The notes: generated by a model from the sequence alone, not told the origin. A DNA stretch of 64,000 bases from Vibrio parahaemolyticus (GCF_900460535.1 NZ_UHIL01000001.1:2480001-2544000); one strand, 5' to 3'. Positions 34,162-44,632 are shown, numbered from the stretch's first letter. A program made the numbers and translations.

Positions 34162-35439
34162 ATGACTCAGAATACGCGTCTGTTTAAAAAGACTCTCCTA
34201 GCAGTAACGGTAGCTTTTGCCTCAGGTCAATCGATGGCAGCAGGTTTCCAAATTAACGCTCAATCAGCAACTGGCATCGGCCGTGCGTTTGCTGGTGATG
34301 CAGTAATCGCCGATAACGCGTCAGTAATGGCTCGTAACCCAGCGGCAATGGCTCTTTTTGATAAAATGGAGCTGTCACTTGGTTTTGAAAGCATTACTTC
34401 AATGATTGAAGTGAAAGATGCGAAGTATTGTGATGCAAAATGCCAAGTAGCACCAACATTGTTCAAGCCTGTTGACTCTAACTATGACGACGCTGGCGAT
34501 ACTTCTATTGCACCGAACATTCATCTAATCGTTCCTGTAAATGACAAGTTTGCATGGGGCGTAAATGCGTACTCCAACTTCGGCACTAAAACAGAGTTCG
34601 ACAACAGCTTTGCAGCAAAAGAATACGGCGGCCTCACTGACGTTAAAAGTGCAAACTTTGGCCTTGCAGGCTCTTACCGCTTAAATGAACAATGGAGCTT
34701 TGGTGCCGGTTTAGACCTAATCTACGGTCAAGGCACTATGAAGCGTGAACATGCTTTGTTAGGCACTCTCGTTGACGTTGATGAAGCAGATGGTTGGGCA
34801 GTTGGCTTTAATGTTGGTACTGTGTTTGAACTAGACGAAAACAACCGCTTTGGACTTGCATACCGCCACAGCCCAGAAATGGAAGCGAAAGACGACAAAG
34901 GTCAAAAAATCACGCTACCTCTACCAGATATGGCTGAGTTTTCTGGCTACCACAAAATCCAAGACACTAAATTTGCCGTACACTACAGTATTCAATACAT
35001 CGGCTGGGAAACCTTCGATCAAATTGAATTCACTAATCTAAGTGGTTCACCGTTGGGCTCATCCTACGATAAGCAGTACCAATGGCAAGATGGTTGGCAC
35101 TACTCGATCGGCGGTACTTACTACCTAAACAACAATTGGACTCTACGTGCTGGCTACATGTACGACACCAGTGCTCAAGCTGACTTAACGTCTGTTTCTG
35201 TTCCAGATTCAGATCGTCAGTGGCTATCTACTGGTTTCACATACCATATCGACAGCAAATCTAATGTTGACTTTGGTTTTACATACTTAATGGGTAAAGA
35301 TGTTGATGTAAATGAGTCTACACCAAACCCAATGTACGACCCAACAAACCCTCAAAGCCCTAAGAATATTTCGAGCTTGTCAGCAACGACACGCGCAGAC
35401 GCTATCCTGTTTGGCTTACAATACAGCCGTAGCTTCTAA
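34162..35439 (+). CDS. fadL: FadL-family outer membrane transport protein (copy 1)
   Basis: FadL-type proteins are 14-strand outer membrane barrels that take up long-chain fatty acids and other hydrophobic compounds. The 425-residue protein has a signal peptide (about 1-26, cleaved before AGFQINAQSATGIGRAFAG). It has the plug-domain NPA motif (ARNPAAMALFD), and the chain ends in a barrel-type Ser-Phe. A good site AAGGAAA precedes the ATG. A second FadL paralogue follows on the same strand, each with its own terminator. Substrate preference cannot be told from sequence. Confidence 0.93.
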   Translation: MTQNTRLFKKTLLAVTVAFASGQSMAAGFQINAQSATGIGRAFAGDAVIADNASVMARNPAAMALFDKMELSLGFESITSMIEVKDAKYCDAKCQVAPTLFKPVDSNYDDAGDTSIAPNIHLIVPVNDKFAWGVNAYSNFGTKTEFDNSFAAKEYGGLTDVKSANFGLAGSYRLNEQWSFGAGLDLIYGQGTMKREHALLGTLVDVDEADGWAVGFNVGTVFELDENNRFGLAYRHSPEMEAKDDKGQKITLPLPDMAEFSGYHKIQDTKFAVHYSIQYIGWETFDQIEFTNLSGSPLGSSYDKQYQWQDGWHYSIGGTYYLNNNWTLRAGYMYDTSAQADLTSVSVPDSDRQWLSTGFTYHIDSKSNVDFGFTYLMGKDVDVNESTPNPMYDPTNPQSPKNISSLSATTRADAILFGLQYSRSF

Positions 35440-35748
35440 GAAAATTCCTTATATTTAATGTAAGTAAACTCTATATAAAAGGCTGGATTTCCAGCCTTTT
35501 TTCTTATCTAACACTTATCGTCCGCTCAATTTGAGTGAACACGTGTATCTAAAAATCACAATTAGACCTCACAGGTGTTCGCTGAGTTTTTTTCATTCCA
35601 CTATCATGGTTAGATTATAAAACCATAAACAAACAACAAATTAGAACAAAACACCAAATACATTCATGTTCCGGATTTTCATTTCTAAAGTAATAACTCT
35701 ACCTTTAGACTTTTGCCCCACGTTATAATTAATTCAGCGAACATTAGA
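35440..35748 (+). other. Intergenic region between the two fadL genes, 309 bp
   Basis: It starts with the terminator of the first gene. The rest is AT-rich leader for the second. GAACAC near 35537 and GTGTTC near 35575 form a distant inverted repeat, and ACCTCACAGGT nearby is a short dyad. I see no clear FadR box here, in contrast to the first fadL gene. Confidence 0.45.
35477..35502 (+). terminator. Terminator behind the first fadL gene
   Basis: AAAAGGCTGG (35477-35486) pairs with CCAGCCTTTT (35491-35500), and more T residues follow. Confidence 0.88.
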
Positions 35749-37068
35749 ATGAAAACCAACAAGACTTTCCTATCAACTGCAGTAGCACTTAGCCTACTTG
35801 GCACTTCAGGCATGGCAAATGCAGCAGGCTTCCAATTAGCTGAATATTCTGCAACAGGTCTAGGTCGTGCTTACGCTGGTGAAGCAGCAATGGCTGACAA
35901 CGCAAGTTCTCAATGGCGTAACCCAGCAATGCTTACTTACCTAGAGGGCACTCAAGTGTCTGTTGGTGCCATCTATGTAAATCCAAACATTGATATCAAT
36001 GGTCAAACCACACTTAAGCATCCAGTAAATCAGAGTGTAATTAACTCCTCTTCAACCTCTTCAGATGACTTCGCACATGATGCGATCATTCCAAACTTCT
36101 ACCTATCACATCAATACAACGAACAATTCGCAATCGGCCTAGCGTTCGGTACGAACTACGGTATGGAAACGGATCTAGGCAAAGGCTTTGCCGCCTCTCA
36201 TTTTGGTAACGAAGCAAGCGTAACCACAATGGAAGCAAACCTAAACGCAGCATACAAAATTAATGATGCGGTAAGTATTGGTGGTGGTATTCGTTACATC
36301 ATCGGTGAAGGAAGTTTTGGCGCCACGACTCCTAAAGTAAACGTATTACAAAAACCTCAAGGTACGACTCTGAAGTACATGGAAGGTGACGATACGGCTT
36401 GGGGTTGGCAATTGGGTACAGCGTGGCAGATCAATGAAAACAACCGCATCGGTTTCACGTACAAATCTGAGGTTGAGCTAAAGCTTGAAGGTCATGCTGA
36501 GGGCCTTGGTTTTGGCTTCGGTACTCCTATGCTTCCACAGCTGCGTGACAATGGCTACATGTACCTAAACCTACCAGCAACGGCTGAACTAGCGAGCTTC
36601 CACCAAGTAACAGACCAACTTGCGCTACACGCAAGTTTCAACTGGACTGACTGGAGTTCTTTCGAGAAGCTAGAAGCTCACCTAGAAACCGCTGGTACAC
36701 ACATGGTGAAAGTGGAAAACTGGGAAGATAACTACCGCTTTGCAGTTGGTGCGACTTACCAACTTCAACCTAAGGTAGCCCTACGTACTGGTATTGCATA
36801 CGATACGTCTGCTGTAAGTGATAAGAACCGCACGATCACTATTCCAGAAACAGACCGTACTTGGTTAAGCATCGGTGCAACTTATGACTGGACGAAAGAC
36901 TTCAGCCTAGACGCTGGCTTCACTTACATTATCGCGAAAGACGCACCAATCGTTGAGTCTCGTGGCTACAAGTCAGACGATTCAGCTGAAGTAGTTGGCG
37001 GTCAATTCGTTGGTGAAACAACGGGTAACGTTTGGCTAATCGGTGTTCAAGCGAACTACCGTTTCTAA
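35749..37068 (+). CDS. fadL: FadL-family outer membrane transport protein (copy 2)
   Basis: This second FadL-type barrel has 439 residues. A signal peptide (about 1-26, MKTNKTFLSTAVALSLLGTS) is followed by the mature start AGFQLAEYSATGLGRAYAG and the plug motif WRNPAMLTYLEG. It ends NYRF, with the terminal Phe typical of outer membrane proteins. I use the ATG at 35749; the frame is open to 35713, but only this start gives a signal peptide at the N-terminus. It is closer to E. coli FadL in its N-terminal motif than copy 1. mlaA follows in opposite orientation, as in enterobacteria where fadL and mlaA are neighbours. Confidence 0.93.
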   Translation: MKTNKTFLSTAVALSLLGTSGMANAAGFQLAEYSATGLGRAYAGEAAMADNASSQWRNPAMLTYLEGTQVSVGAIYVNPNIDINGQTTLKHPVNQSVINSSSTSSDDFAHDAIIPNFYLSHQYNEQFAIGLAFGTNYGMETDLGKGFAASHFGNEASVTTMEANLNAAYKINDAVSIGGGIRYIIGEGSFGATTPKVNVLQKPQGTTLKYMEGDDTAWGWQLGTAWQINENNRIGFTYKSEVELKLEGHAEGLGFGFGTPMLPQLRDNGYMYLNLPATAELASFHQVTDQLALHASFNWTDWSSFEKLEAHLETAGTHMVKVENWEDNYRFAVGATYQLQPKVALRTGIAYDTSAVSDKNRTITIPETDRTWLSIGATYDWTKDFSLDAGFTYIIAKDAPIVESRGYKSDDSAEVVGGQFVGETTGNVWLIGVQANYRF

Positions 37069-37091
37069 TTACTCGTTAAAAATCGAGAGAC

Positions 37092-37123
37092 AAAAAAGGC
37101 TTAGCACTTGCTAAGCCTTTTTT
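37092..37123. terminator. Bidirectional terminator between fadL and mlaA
   Basis: GGCTTAGC (37098-37105) pairs with GCTAAGCC (37110-37117), flanked by A6 and T6, so it works for both converging genes. Confidence 0.92.
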
Positions 37124-37154
37124 ATTGCGTTCATTTTATTTGAAACATCAACGA

Positions 37155-37931
37155 TTAGAATTCATCTAGATATTCGTCTAACAACGCTTCTTCTTCCGGA
37201 TTCACTTCTTCTACCGTGTCGATTTCTGCTTTAAAGTTTTGACGCTGAATGTAGACATCTCGAGTCAGTACATAAGGATCTGGAGAACTATCAAGCTGTG
37301 CTTCTTGCGGTACAAGCAACGCTCGTTTTTCCAAACCTTCTAATGCCCACTTCCCTAAACCAGCCCAAATATTCAAGTAAGATAATGGGAGATACATACC
37401 ATCGACGGTATCTGTCACTTCTCGCAAAGTATAAGGACCATAACCAGGTATCATAAAGTATGGGCCATTCCCTACGCCATAATGACCAACAGCACTGCTG
37501 AACTCTTTATTGTCGTACTTGGTGATACCCGCCGCAGTTGCGATGTCAAATACACCGAGAATACCGAACGTAGAGTTAATCCAAAAACGGTTAAAGTGAT
37601 CCACCGCTTTGCTACCGTTACCCATCAAAAGGTTGTTCACCATGCTTGATGGTTCATCAAGGTTTGACAAGAAGTTGGCGATACCGGAACGAATAGGCAC
37701 AGGTGTGTATTCAACGTACGCGATCGACACAGGACGAACCAAATACGGATCTAAGTACTCGTAGTTGATTTCCCACATCGTGCGGTTAAAGCCTTCTAAC
37801 GGATCATACACATCAGAAGTCGTTTGATTTGTCTCTCCTTCACTTGTTACTGCCTCCTCAGGCGCACTCGAACAGCCAACAAGACCAAGTGCTAACAGTA
37901 ACATTAGGTAGGATTTACCCTTGTTATACAT
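37155..37931 (-). CDS. mlaA: Outer membrane lipoprotein MlaA (VacJ)
   Basis: MlaA sits in the outer membrane and removes misplaced phospholipids from the outer leaflet, passing them to MlaC. The 258-residue protein has a lipoprotein signal with lipobox LVGC (Cys at about 20). The VacJ domain follows (DPLEGFNRTMWEINYEYLDPYLVRP, GNGPYFMIPGYGPYTLRE). An acidic C-terminal tail ends the chain. Either the ATG at 37931 or one four codons upstream (37943) could start it; both give a valid signal peptide. The mlaFEDCB genes are not nearby. Confidence 0.94.
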   Translation of the reverse strand: MYNKGKSYLMLLLALGLVGCSSAPEEAVTSEGETNQTTSDVYDPLEGFNRTMWEINYEYLDPYLVRPVSIAYVEYTPVPIRSGIANFLSNLDEPSSMVNNLLMGNGSKAVDHFNRFWINSTFGILGVFDIATAAGITKYDNKEFSSAVGHYGVGNGPYFMIPGYGPYTLREVTDTVDGMYLPLSYLNIWAGLGKWALEGLEKRALLVPQEAQLDSSPDPYVLTRDVYIQRQNFKAEIDTVEEVNPEEEALLDEYLDEF

Positions 37932-38070
37932 TCTATGTTCCATAACGACTATTAATATACTTAAGTAACCTCATTTAAAAATGTATGACCTACGCCAAAA
38001 AGCAAATGCAGGAACAACCAACGAGCTCAATGTTAGCGATAAATACATTTTAGACGTCACTTGAGTATAT

Positions 38071-38097
38071 AAACAAAGGCCAGCAAATGCTGGCCTT
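38071..38097 (-). terminator. Terminator behind the ccm operon
   Basis: AAGGCCAGCA (38076-38085) pairs with TGCTGGCCTT (38088-38097); on the minus strand TTTGTTTAT follows. The gap up to mlaA (37932-38070) must hold the mlaA promoter, and I see no clear consensus in it. Confidence 0.75.
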
Positions 38098-38181
38098 GGT
38101 CATTTTACTTGATAGTTTAGAGTCATACCACTAAATGGGCCCGACATTGACTAAGTGTCATATATCAGAGACAACAACTAA

Positions 38182-39399
38182 CTATTGATACTGTTTATCG
38201 ATGGTCACTGCAACCGGCTGACCGAATTCAACCACATCGCTTTCGCCATGCCAATCTTGGTCACGCGTTGCAACATTGCCATCAGAATCAGCACGTACAC
38301 GCACGATAAGTTTTTCTAACGATGATAGCTTCTGTCCTTGCATCATCGCATTACCGTCATCTAGCACCACTGTTCGTGGGAACGAACCAAGTGGATAGCG
38401 AGCGGCTGCAACCGGCATTGGTGAACCATCAGCACGATGAATTGAGACAATTAATACCGCGTTAGGATCAAGTTGTGCTTCAGGTGCGACATTAATCGTT
38501 ACTGCCACGCTTTTATCCGGAGAAACCACTTCACCCATTTGTTTGCGTGCATGGTCGATACTGCGTGAAAGGCTTTCGTAACGGCTATCGTCAGGACCGA
38601 TCATCTGCTGCATGATGCCCCAGTATTTAATTGCTGCTGGGTAATCTTTACGTTCAAATGCATCAAATGCGAGCAATGAGAACACGCGCAAATCCACATA
38701 ATCTTGTTGCATGAGCTTACCAAGTAAAGAACGAGCCGTTGCTTGGTCCATCTCGTCTTGAGAAAGCATTAGCGCCTGAGCGTAACCTAGCATGACGTCA
38801 GGATCTTTTGGCTCAAGAGCATACGACTTTTTCATAGAATCGATGGCTGTCGTCACATCGCGGTTCGCTAATGCAATACGACCGAGTAGCAACCAACCGG
38901 TTGAATCTTCTGGTTGATAATGCAGGCGCGTGCGCAGTGCCAACGTTAAATCAGCCATTTCATCATCGCTCAGAGGTTCAGAAGACGACGACATCAGCTT
39001 CTTAGAAAGCTCTGGCAAGTTAGACGTAACCTCTTGCCATTTCACAACATCTTGAGATGCGCCAAACTTGTAATAAAGCCCGTAACTTAACGCAACCGTA
39101 AGAATCACAGAAGGAATAAGCACTGCCATCGGCGAGACTTTGGTTTCCTGACTCATTTTCTGTGCAGGAATATCATCCAAAAGTGACTGCTTAAGATCAG
39201 AAATCAGATCTTCTTGACTCTCGACAAGACCTTCTTCTGTTTCTTCTTGAAGCTCAGAAAGACGATCTTTATAAAAAGCTTTGTTCAACTCATCACGTAA
39301 GATGTCGTCGTTGTTTACTTTCTGCTTCAGAAGAGGCAGCGCAACTAACGCACAAGCAATCAACGTAAGAATAACGGTGGAAATCCAAAATAGAGTCAT
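38182..39399 (-). CDS. ccmI: Cytochrome c maturation protein CcmI
   Basis: CcmI presents apocytochrome c to the haem ligase CcmFH. The 405-residue protein has two transmembrane helices (about 3-22 and 92-112) with a cytoplasmic loop between them. A periplasmic TPR-containing domain (about 130-290) and a C-terminal beta-rich domain follow. Its ATG overlaps the ccmH stop by one base. It is the last gene of the ccmABCDEFGHI cluster. In E. coli this part is fused to CcmH; here the two are separate. Confidence 0.93.
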   Translation of the reverse strand: MTLFWISTVILTLIACALVALPLLKQKVNNDDILRDELNKAFYKDRLSELQEETEEGLVESQEDLISDLKQSLLDDIPAQKMSQETKVSPMAVLIPSVILTVALSYGLYYKFGASQDVVKWQEVTSNLPELSKKLMSSSSEPLSDDEMADLTLALRTRLHYQPEDSTGWLLLGRIALANRDVTTAIDSMKKSYALEPKDPDVMLGYAQALMLSQDEMDQATARSLLGKLMQQDYVDLRVFSLLAFDAFERKDYPAAIKYWGIMQQMIGPDDSRYESLSRSIDHARKQMGEVVSPDKSVAVTINVAPEAQLDPNAVLIVSIHRADGSPMPVAAARYPLGSFPRTVVLDDGNAMMQGQKLSSLEKLIVRVRADSDGNVATRDQDWHGESDVVEFGQPVAVTIDKQYQ

Positions 39400-39884
39400 T
39401 ACTTATTATCTCCGTTATTCTCTTCTTCAAGCAGTGCCTTTAAACGCGCTTCTTTTTGCTCGTCCCATTTCTCGTCGTTGTTTGCCGTGACTTTTGCTTT
39501 TGACTTTCGGCTACGAAGCACGATCAAACCAAAACCGCCCAAAACCACAGCCAGTGGACCAAGCCATAAAATCGCTGTCGACATAGTGAATGGCGGATTG
39601 TAAGTCACGAAGTTGCCGTAGCGCGCGATCATGTAATCGACGATCTCTTCTTTTGACTTGCCCTCTTTCGTCATTTCGTAGACCTTGTGGCGCAAGTCTT
39701 GAGCAAGTTCGGCATTCGAATCAGAGATGGTGTTGTTCTGACATTTAGGGCAGCGCAATGTGTGTCCTAGCTCTTTGAACTGTTGCTCCTGCTCTAAGTT
39801 GTCAAACTCATACACTTCAATTGCAGCATGTGCCGCCAACGAGAATGTTAGGGCTGCAAACACTGCTAAAATCACTTTTCTCAT
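39399..39884 (-). CDS. ccmH: Cytochrome c maturation protein CcmH
   Basis: CcmH reduces the disulfide of apocytochrome c before haem attachment. The 161-residue protein has a signal peptide, the redox motif LRCPKCQN (Cys45 and Cys48), the three-helix CcmH/NrfF domain and one C-terminal transmembrane helix (about 100-120). The start overlaps the ccmG stop by 4 bp. Confidence 0.96.
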   Translation of the reverse strand: MRKVILAVFAALTFSLAAHAAIEVYEFDNLEQEQQFKELGHTLRCPKCQNNTISDSNAELAQDLRHKVYEMTKEGKSKEEIVDYMIARYGNFVTYNPPFTMSTAILWLGPLAVVLGGFGLIVLRSRKSKAKVTANNDEKWDEQKEARLKALLEEENNGDNK

Positions 39885-40435
39885 TGCTTCGCCTCCTCAA
39901 CCAGCTGGTTGTACATTGGTGCTAACGTGTCAGCCCAATTTCGAGGGTTAACATCACCTACATGACGGTAACGAATGACACCATTCGCATCGATAATGAA
40001 GGTTTCCGGTGCGCCGTACACACCAAGATCCAGACCCAACATACCGCTGCCATCGAACAGACTAATTAGGTATGGGTTACCTAAATCGTTCAACCAACCG
40101 ATCGCTTTGTTTCGATCATCTTTGTAGTTCATACCGATGATCTTCACGCCTTTACCAGCAAGTTCGTTGAGATATTTATGCTCTGCGTAGCAAGTAGGAC
40201 ACCATGTAGCCCACACATTTAACAGCAGAGGCTCACCTTTAAAAATCGACTGATCGTACTGTTTACCCGGTTCGGCCAAGTCTTCTAAGTGAAATTTAGG
40301 AACAGGTTTGCCAACTAAAACAGATTCCAGCTTTGTTGGGTCGTCCCCATCTTGGTTACGAACCAACTGTGTTGCGAAGATCCCCGCCAGAACTAAGAAA
40401 GCAACCAACGGGATAAACAAGATTTTCTTATTCAT
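39881..40435 (-). CDS. ccmG: Thiol:disulfide interchange protein CcmG (DsbE)
   Basis: CcmG is a membrane-anchored periplasmic thioredoxin that passes reducing power from DsbD to CcmH or apocytochrome c. The 184-residue protein has an N-terminal anchor (about 5-24) and the active site WCPTC (78-82). The family's GVYGAPETFIIDANG with cis-proline is also visible. It starts one base after the ccmF stop. Confidence 0.97.
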   Translation of the reverse strand: MNKKILFIPLVAFLVLAGIFATQLVRNQDGDDPTKLESVLVGKPVPKFHLEDLAEPGKQYDQSIFKGEPLLLNVWATWCPTCYAEHKYLNELAGKGVKIIGMNYKDDRNKAIGWLNDLGNPYLISLFDGSGMLGLDLGVYGAPETFIIDANGVIRYRHVGDVNPRNWADTLAPMYNQLVEEAKQ

Positions 40436-40436
40436 T

Positions 40437-42413
40437 TTATGCTACCTGCTTGTTTGACTTTGCGTTCTTTTTCGATGACTTACGGAAGCGGTAACGCTTA
40501 TCAGAAATCGCTAGTGCGCCACCTAATGCCATGATCAAAGAGCCAGCCCAGATCCAACGTACGAACGGCTTGTAGTAAATGCGCACCGCCCAAGAACGGT
40601 TATCTTCCAAACGCTCCCCCATCGCGATGTAAAGGTCGCGAGTGATGCCACGATCAATGGCCGCTTCTGTCATCATCGACTTCGCGGTGCGGTAGAAACG
40701 CTTCTCGGCATGAAGTGTATTGATGTACTTACCATCGTGTGTGATTTCGAAATCAGCGATGTAACCATCGTAGTTCGGACCGTCTTTATCGCGAAGACCC
40801 GAGAAGTAGAAATCATAACCTTCGATTTGGAAGTGTTCACCTGGCGCTAAACGCACATCACGCTCAATGCTGTAGTTTTGTACCATAGCGATACCAATGA
40901 TCGTCACAGCAAGACCGATATGACCAAACATCATCGCCCAGTGGCTACGTTGAAGCTTACGAACACCTTCAGCAAAACTGTGACGGTGCGTCGCACGCTC
41001 ATGCAATTCGAACGCATGCATTGCCACGATCCAAATCGACATAACCCAGCCGATGTACGCCATCACTGAGAAGAAATCAGCAAATAGGAATACACAAACC
41101 GCCGCCAACGCCAGAGACACAGTGCCCGACACAAGCATAGGCTTCACAATCGAAGATAACTGGTCACGCTTCCAACGGATAAGAGGACCGATACCTAGCA
41201 AGAAGGCAAACGGCATCATCAGCCATGCAAATAGCATATCGAAGAATGGGGCACCGATAGAAACCGAGCCCAAACCAAGCTGCTTGTGAACTAATGGCAA
41301 CAGCGTACCAACTAAGACAACCACAAGAGCTGCAATTAGCAAGACGTTATTGGCAAGAAGTGCATTTTCGCGCGACACTAAATCAAAGTTACCACGAACA
41401 CGTACCGCCGCACCTTTCACCGCGAATAGCAGTAAAGAGCCACCGATAACGAAGACAAGGAAACCAAGGATAAACATACCGCGAGAAGGATCGGACGCAA
41501 ACGCGTGTACCGACACCAAAATGCCCGAACGAACTAAGAAAGTACCTAACAAACTCAACGAGAATGCAGAGATCGCTAGCAATACTGTCCAAGCTTTAAA
41601 TGTACCGCGTTTTTCCGTTACTGCTAACGAGTGCATGAGTGCAGTGCCTGCTAGCCAAGGCATAAAGGATGCGTTTTCTACTGGATCCCAGAACCACCAG
41701 CCGCCCCAGCCAAGTTCGTAATAAGCCCACCAAGAACCTAGTGCGATACCCAAAGTTAGGAATACCCAAGCCGCCGTTGTCCAAGGACGAGACCAGCGCG
41801 CCCATGCTGTATCAAGACGACCTGTCATTAGAGAGGCAATCGCGAACGAAAACGCAACAGAGAAACCGACGTAACCCATGTACAGCATAGGTGGATGCAC
41901 AATCAGCCCTGGGTCTTGCAGAAGCGGGTTCAAATCTCGACCATCAACAGGGAAGAACGGTAACGTACGTAGGAATGGGTTTGACGTTAAGATGATAAAC
42001 AGTAGGAAACCTACTGAGATCATACCCATTACGGCAAGTACACGTGCAACCGACTCTTGTGGCATACCGCGGCTGAATGTAGCAACCGCGACGGTCCAAC
42101 CTGCTTGGATAAGCACCCAAAGCAATAGGGAACCTTCGTGTGCACCCCATACCGCTGTCAAACGGTAGTACCAAGGCAGTTGGCTGTTTGAGTTACTTGC
42201 TACGTATTGCAGAGTGAAGTCGTTAGTATAAAAACCCCAACACAAAATCACGAACGAGAAAAACAGCATGATGAACATCGACCAAGACAGCGGTCGAGCG
42301 GTATTCATCAGCATCGTATTATTGTTTGATGCGCCCCATAGCGGCAGTACAGAAAGCAGCACCGCCATCGCTAAAGATAAAATGAGGGCAAAATGGCCGA
42401 TTTCAGCAATCAT
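40437..42413 (-). CDS. ccmF: Haem lyase CcmF
   Basis: CcmF with CcmH and CcmI attaches haem covalently to apocytochrome c. The 658-residue protein has about 15 transmembrane helices and the tryptophan-rich haem-handling WWD motif [15 protein letters not shown] (about 235-249). Conserved histidines lie nearby. The length matches the family, and the start overlaps the ccmE stop by 4 bp. Confidence 0.98.
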   Translation of the reverse strand: MIAEIGHFALILSLAMAVLLSVLPLWGASNNNTMLMNTARPLSWSMFIMLFFSFVILCWGFYTNDFTLQYVASNSNSQLPWYYRLTAVWGAHEGSLLLWVLIQAGWTVAVATFSRGMPQESVARVLAVMGMISVGFLLFIILTSNPFLRTLPFFPVDGRDLNPLLQDPGLIVHPPMLYMGYVGFSVAFSFAIASLMTGRLDTAWARWSRPWTTAAWVFLTLGIALGSWWAYYELGWGGWWFWDPVENASFMPWLAGTALMHSLAVTEKRGTFKAWTVLLAISAFSLSLLGTFLVRSGILVSVHAFASDPSRGMFILGFLVFVIGGSLLLFAVKGAAVRVRGNFDLVSRENALLANNVLLIAALVVVLVGTLLPLVHKQLGLGSVSIGAPFFDMLFAWLMMPFAFLLGIGPLIRWKRDQLSSIVKPMLVSGTVSLALAAVCVFLFADFFSVMAYIGWVMSIWIVAMHAFELHERATHRHSFAEGVRKLQRSHWAMMFGHIGLAVTIIGIAMVQNYSIERDVRLAPGEHFQIEGYDFYFSGLRDKDGPNYDGYIADFEITHDGKYINTLHAEKRFYRTAKSMMTEAAIDRGITRDLYIAMGERLEDNRSWAVRIYYKPFVRWIWAGSLIMALGGALAISDKRYRFRKSSKKNAKSNKQVA

Positions 42414-42895
42414 TCGCCGCTTCCTTGTTTTTGTTCACTGCTGTATTGCAATGGTTCATGCGTTTTCTTCATGGCTTCTGCAATTTCAGGTGGCATATAT
42501 TCTTCGTCGTGTTTAGCGAGAACTTCAAACGCTTCAACTGTCGTTGCGTCTTTTAGAACACCTTGCGCAACGATGCCCTGCCCTTCACGGAACAAATCAG
42601 GAAGAATACCTTCGTAAGTGATCGTTACTTTTGGACCCACATCATGCAGATCAAAGCTCACTTTAAGAGAGTTAGGATCACGACGAACCGAGCCTACAAC
42701 CACCATGCCACCAATACGAAGACGCTGACCAACCTCAGGTTTAGTACCATCTGGCTTACCGTTGACCAGTTCAGTCGGCGTGTAGAAAAGGTCCATATTT
42801 TGGTTAAGCGCATATAACATCAAACCGATGGTGGCACTGATACCGATAAAGATCGCCAGAACAATACCTAGCCTCTTTTTACGTCTCGGGTTCAT
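42410..42895 (-). CDS. ccmE: Haem chaperone CcmE
   Basis: CcmE carries haem covalently on a histidine from CcmABCD to CcmF. The 161-residue protein has one N-terminal membrane anchor (about 9-29) and an OB-fold beta domain. The haem-binding motif is HDEEY (His129, Tyr133). The start overlaps the ccmD stop by 4 bp. Confidence 0.97.
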   Translation of the reverse strand: MNPRRKKRLGIVLAIFIGISATIGLMLYALNQNMDLFYTPTELVNGKPDGTKPEVGQRLRIGGMVVVGSVRRDPNSLKVSFDLHDVGPKVTITYEGILPDLFREGQGIVAQGVLKDATTVEAFEVLAKHDEEYMPPEIAEAMKKTHEPLQYSSEQKQGSGE

Positions 42896-43098
42896 AAGGT
42901 GTTCTCCATATTCTTCGCTGCGTCAATACGCGCTTGACGGTCAATTTTCGCTTTCACTTCTTTCATTAATGCATCACCGCGACGTAGGCTGGTGATTAGA
43001 AGGATAAGCATTGATAAAAAAGTAATGCCGAACGCGCTCCATACGTATGACGCATAGCCACCCATGGCAAAAAAGTCGCTCAGAGATTCAAAGTGCAT
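42892..43098 (-). CDS. ccmD: Haem exporter protein CcmD
   Basis: CcmD is a small single-pass membrane protein that helps release holo-CcmE from CcmABC. The 68-residue protein starts [20 protein letters not shown], as usual for the family. One helix (about 18-38) and a charged tail follow. It lies between ccmC and ccmE in the standard order. Confidence 0.93.
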   Translation of the reverse strand: MHFESLSDFFAMGGYASYVWSAFGITFLSMLILLITSLRRGDALMKEVKAKIDRQARIDAAKNMENTL

Positions 43099-43109
43099 CG
43101 TTAATTACC

Positions 43110-43853
43110 TCACTGAGTTTTGTCTGTTGCGAGATCGCGAACCCAAGGGCGATGACTTTCTTTACTGATGATTTCGTTACGGAAACGCACCATAGTCACA
43201 GCACCAAAGAAGAACGCAAAACCAAAGATATTCAGCAACAGTGGCCAAAGCATGTCGGATGAAATTGAAGGTTGTTCGAATTTCGTAATTGTTGCGCCTT
43301 GGTGAAGCGTGTTCCACCACTCAACAGAGAAGTGGATGATTGGCAGGTTCACTACGCCAACAATCGCCAAAATACCCGCTGCTTTTGCAGCCGTTTTTTG
43401 GTCATCAAACGCGTGGTAAAGTGCTATCACACCAAGGTAAAGGAATAGAAGAATAAGTTCAGAAGTAAGACGAGCATCCCATACCCACCAAGTGCCCCAC
43501 ATCGGTTTACCCCAAACAGCACCAGTCAGAAGAGCAATAAAGGTGAATACTGCGCCGATCGGTGCCATCGCAAGAGCGGCCATATCTGATAAGCGAACTT
43601 GCCAAACCAAACCGATAAAGGCAGCAATCGCCATCGACATGTACACGCCCATAGACCAAATAGCAGATGGAACATGAATATAAATAATTCGGAAACTGTC
43701 ACCTTGTTGGTAATCAGAAGGCGCAAACGCCAGTCCCCAAACGGTACCTACCGCTAGGCATACGAGGGCCAATACAGAAAACCAAGGTAAGAACTTACCA
43801 CTCAAACGGTAAGCTGCTTCTGGCTTGGCATAAGGATGTAGCCATTTCCACAT
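43110..43853 (-). CDS. ccmC: Haem exporter CcmC
   Basis: CcmC loads haem onto CcmE. The 247-residue protein has six transmembrane helices and the WWD motif WGTWWVWDARLTSE. Flanking conserved histidines lie in IYIHVPSAIW and IHFSVEWWNTLHQG. It lies 11 bp before ccmD. A 109-bp gap without recognisable signals separates it from ccmB. Confidence 0.97.
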   Translation of the reverse strand: MWKWLHPYAKPEAAYRLSGKFLPWFSVLALVCLAVGTVWGLAFAPSDYQQGDSFRIIYIHVPSAIWSMGVYMSMAIAAFIGLVWQVRLSDMAALAMAPIGAVFTFIALLTGAVWGKPMWGTWWVWDARLTSELILLFLYLGVIALYHAFDDQKTAAKAAGILAIVGVVNLPIIHFSVEWWNTLHQGATITKFEQPSISSDMLWPLLLNIFGFAFFFGAVTMVRFRNEIISKESHRPWVRDLATDKTQ

Positions 43854-43962
43854 GTTTAGTTCTCACTCTTACTTCAGGGACACTGTCTAAGGGGTCGAGA
43901 CCGTAGCAGTGCTTTAATAATAATTCTTTGATCAAGCGTCGTGTTAATGACACTTTATTGAG

Positions 43963-44631
43963 TTAGTTAACACTAACTCGCAACGCGGCGCTGATTGCAA
44001 ATGGCGTGAGAGTTATCGCGCCCATTAACATTGCACCTAAAATCGCCAATTGACCGTTATACGCCATACCTAACGCAGCAGCATCAATCGCCGATGTTGC
44101 GAAAATCAGAATTGGGATATAGAGCGGAAGAATAAGCAAACTCAAAAGAACGCCGCCCTTTTGTAACCCAACTGTCAGCGCCACACCAATAGCACCGATA
44201 AAACTCAGTGTCGGGGTGCCAATCATTAACGTGAGCACCACAGACAACCAAGTGTTGAAATCCAGAGAAAGTAATACTGCCAATAGCGGGCTGATCAAAA
44301 TCAGCGGTAATCCCGTTAGCACCCAATGAGCTATGACCTTAGATATCACCACAAGTTGCAAGGGAATTGGCATGAGCATCATTTGCTCTAACGCACCATC
44401 TTGAAAATCATCACGAAATAGACGTTCTAATGATAATAATGCCGATAGCAATGCAGCAACCCAAACAATGCCCGCTGCAATACGTGCTAACAAATTAGGT
44501 TCAGGCCCAATACTCAATGGAAACAAAGTAATAACAATAATAAAGAACCAAAGCGGGTTCAAAATGTCGGCTTGGCGACGAAATGCAATCAAGAGTTCGC
44601 GGCGAATAATAGTTGTCATGGCCGAAATCAT
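43963..44631 (-). CDS. ccmB: Haem exporter ABC permease CcmB
   Basis: CcmB is the membrane partner of the CcmA ATPase; the complex frees haem-loaded CcmE. The protein has six hydrophobic helices and the family start RRELLIAFRRQADILNPLWFF. I place the start at the ATG at 44631 (222 residues), because GGGTGA lies five bases upstream. A GTG at 44640 and an ATG at 44619 are alternatives. It is coupled to the ccmA stop. Confidence 0.94.
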   Translation of the reverse strand: MISAMTTIIRRELLIAFRRQADILNPLWFFIIVITLFPLSIGPEPNLLARIAAGIVWVAALLSALLSLERLFRDDFQDGALEQMMLMPIPLQLVVISKVIAHWVLTGLPLILISPLLAVLLSLDFNTWLSVVLTLMIGTPTLSFIGAIGVALTVGLQKGGVLLSLLILPLYIPILIFATSAIDAAALGMAYNGQLAILGAMLMGAITLTPFAISAALRVSVN

Positions 44632-44632
44632 A

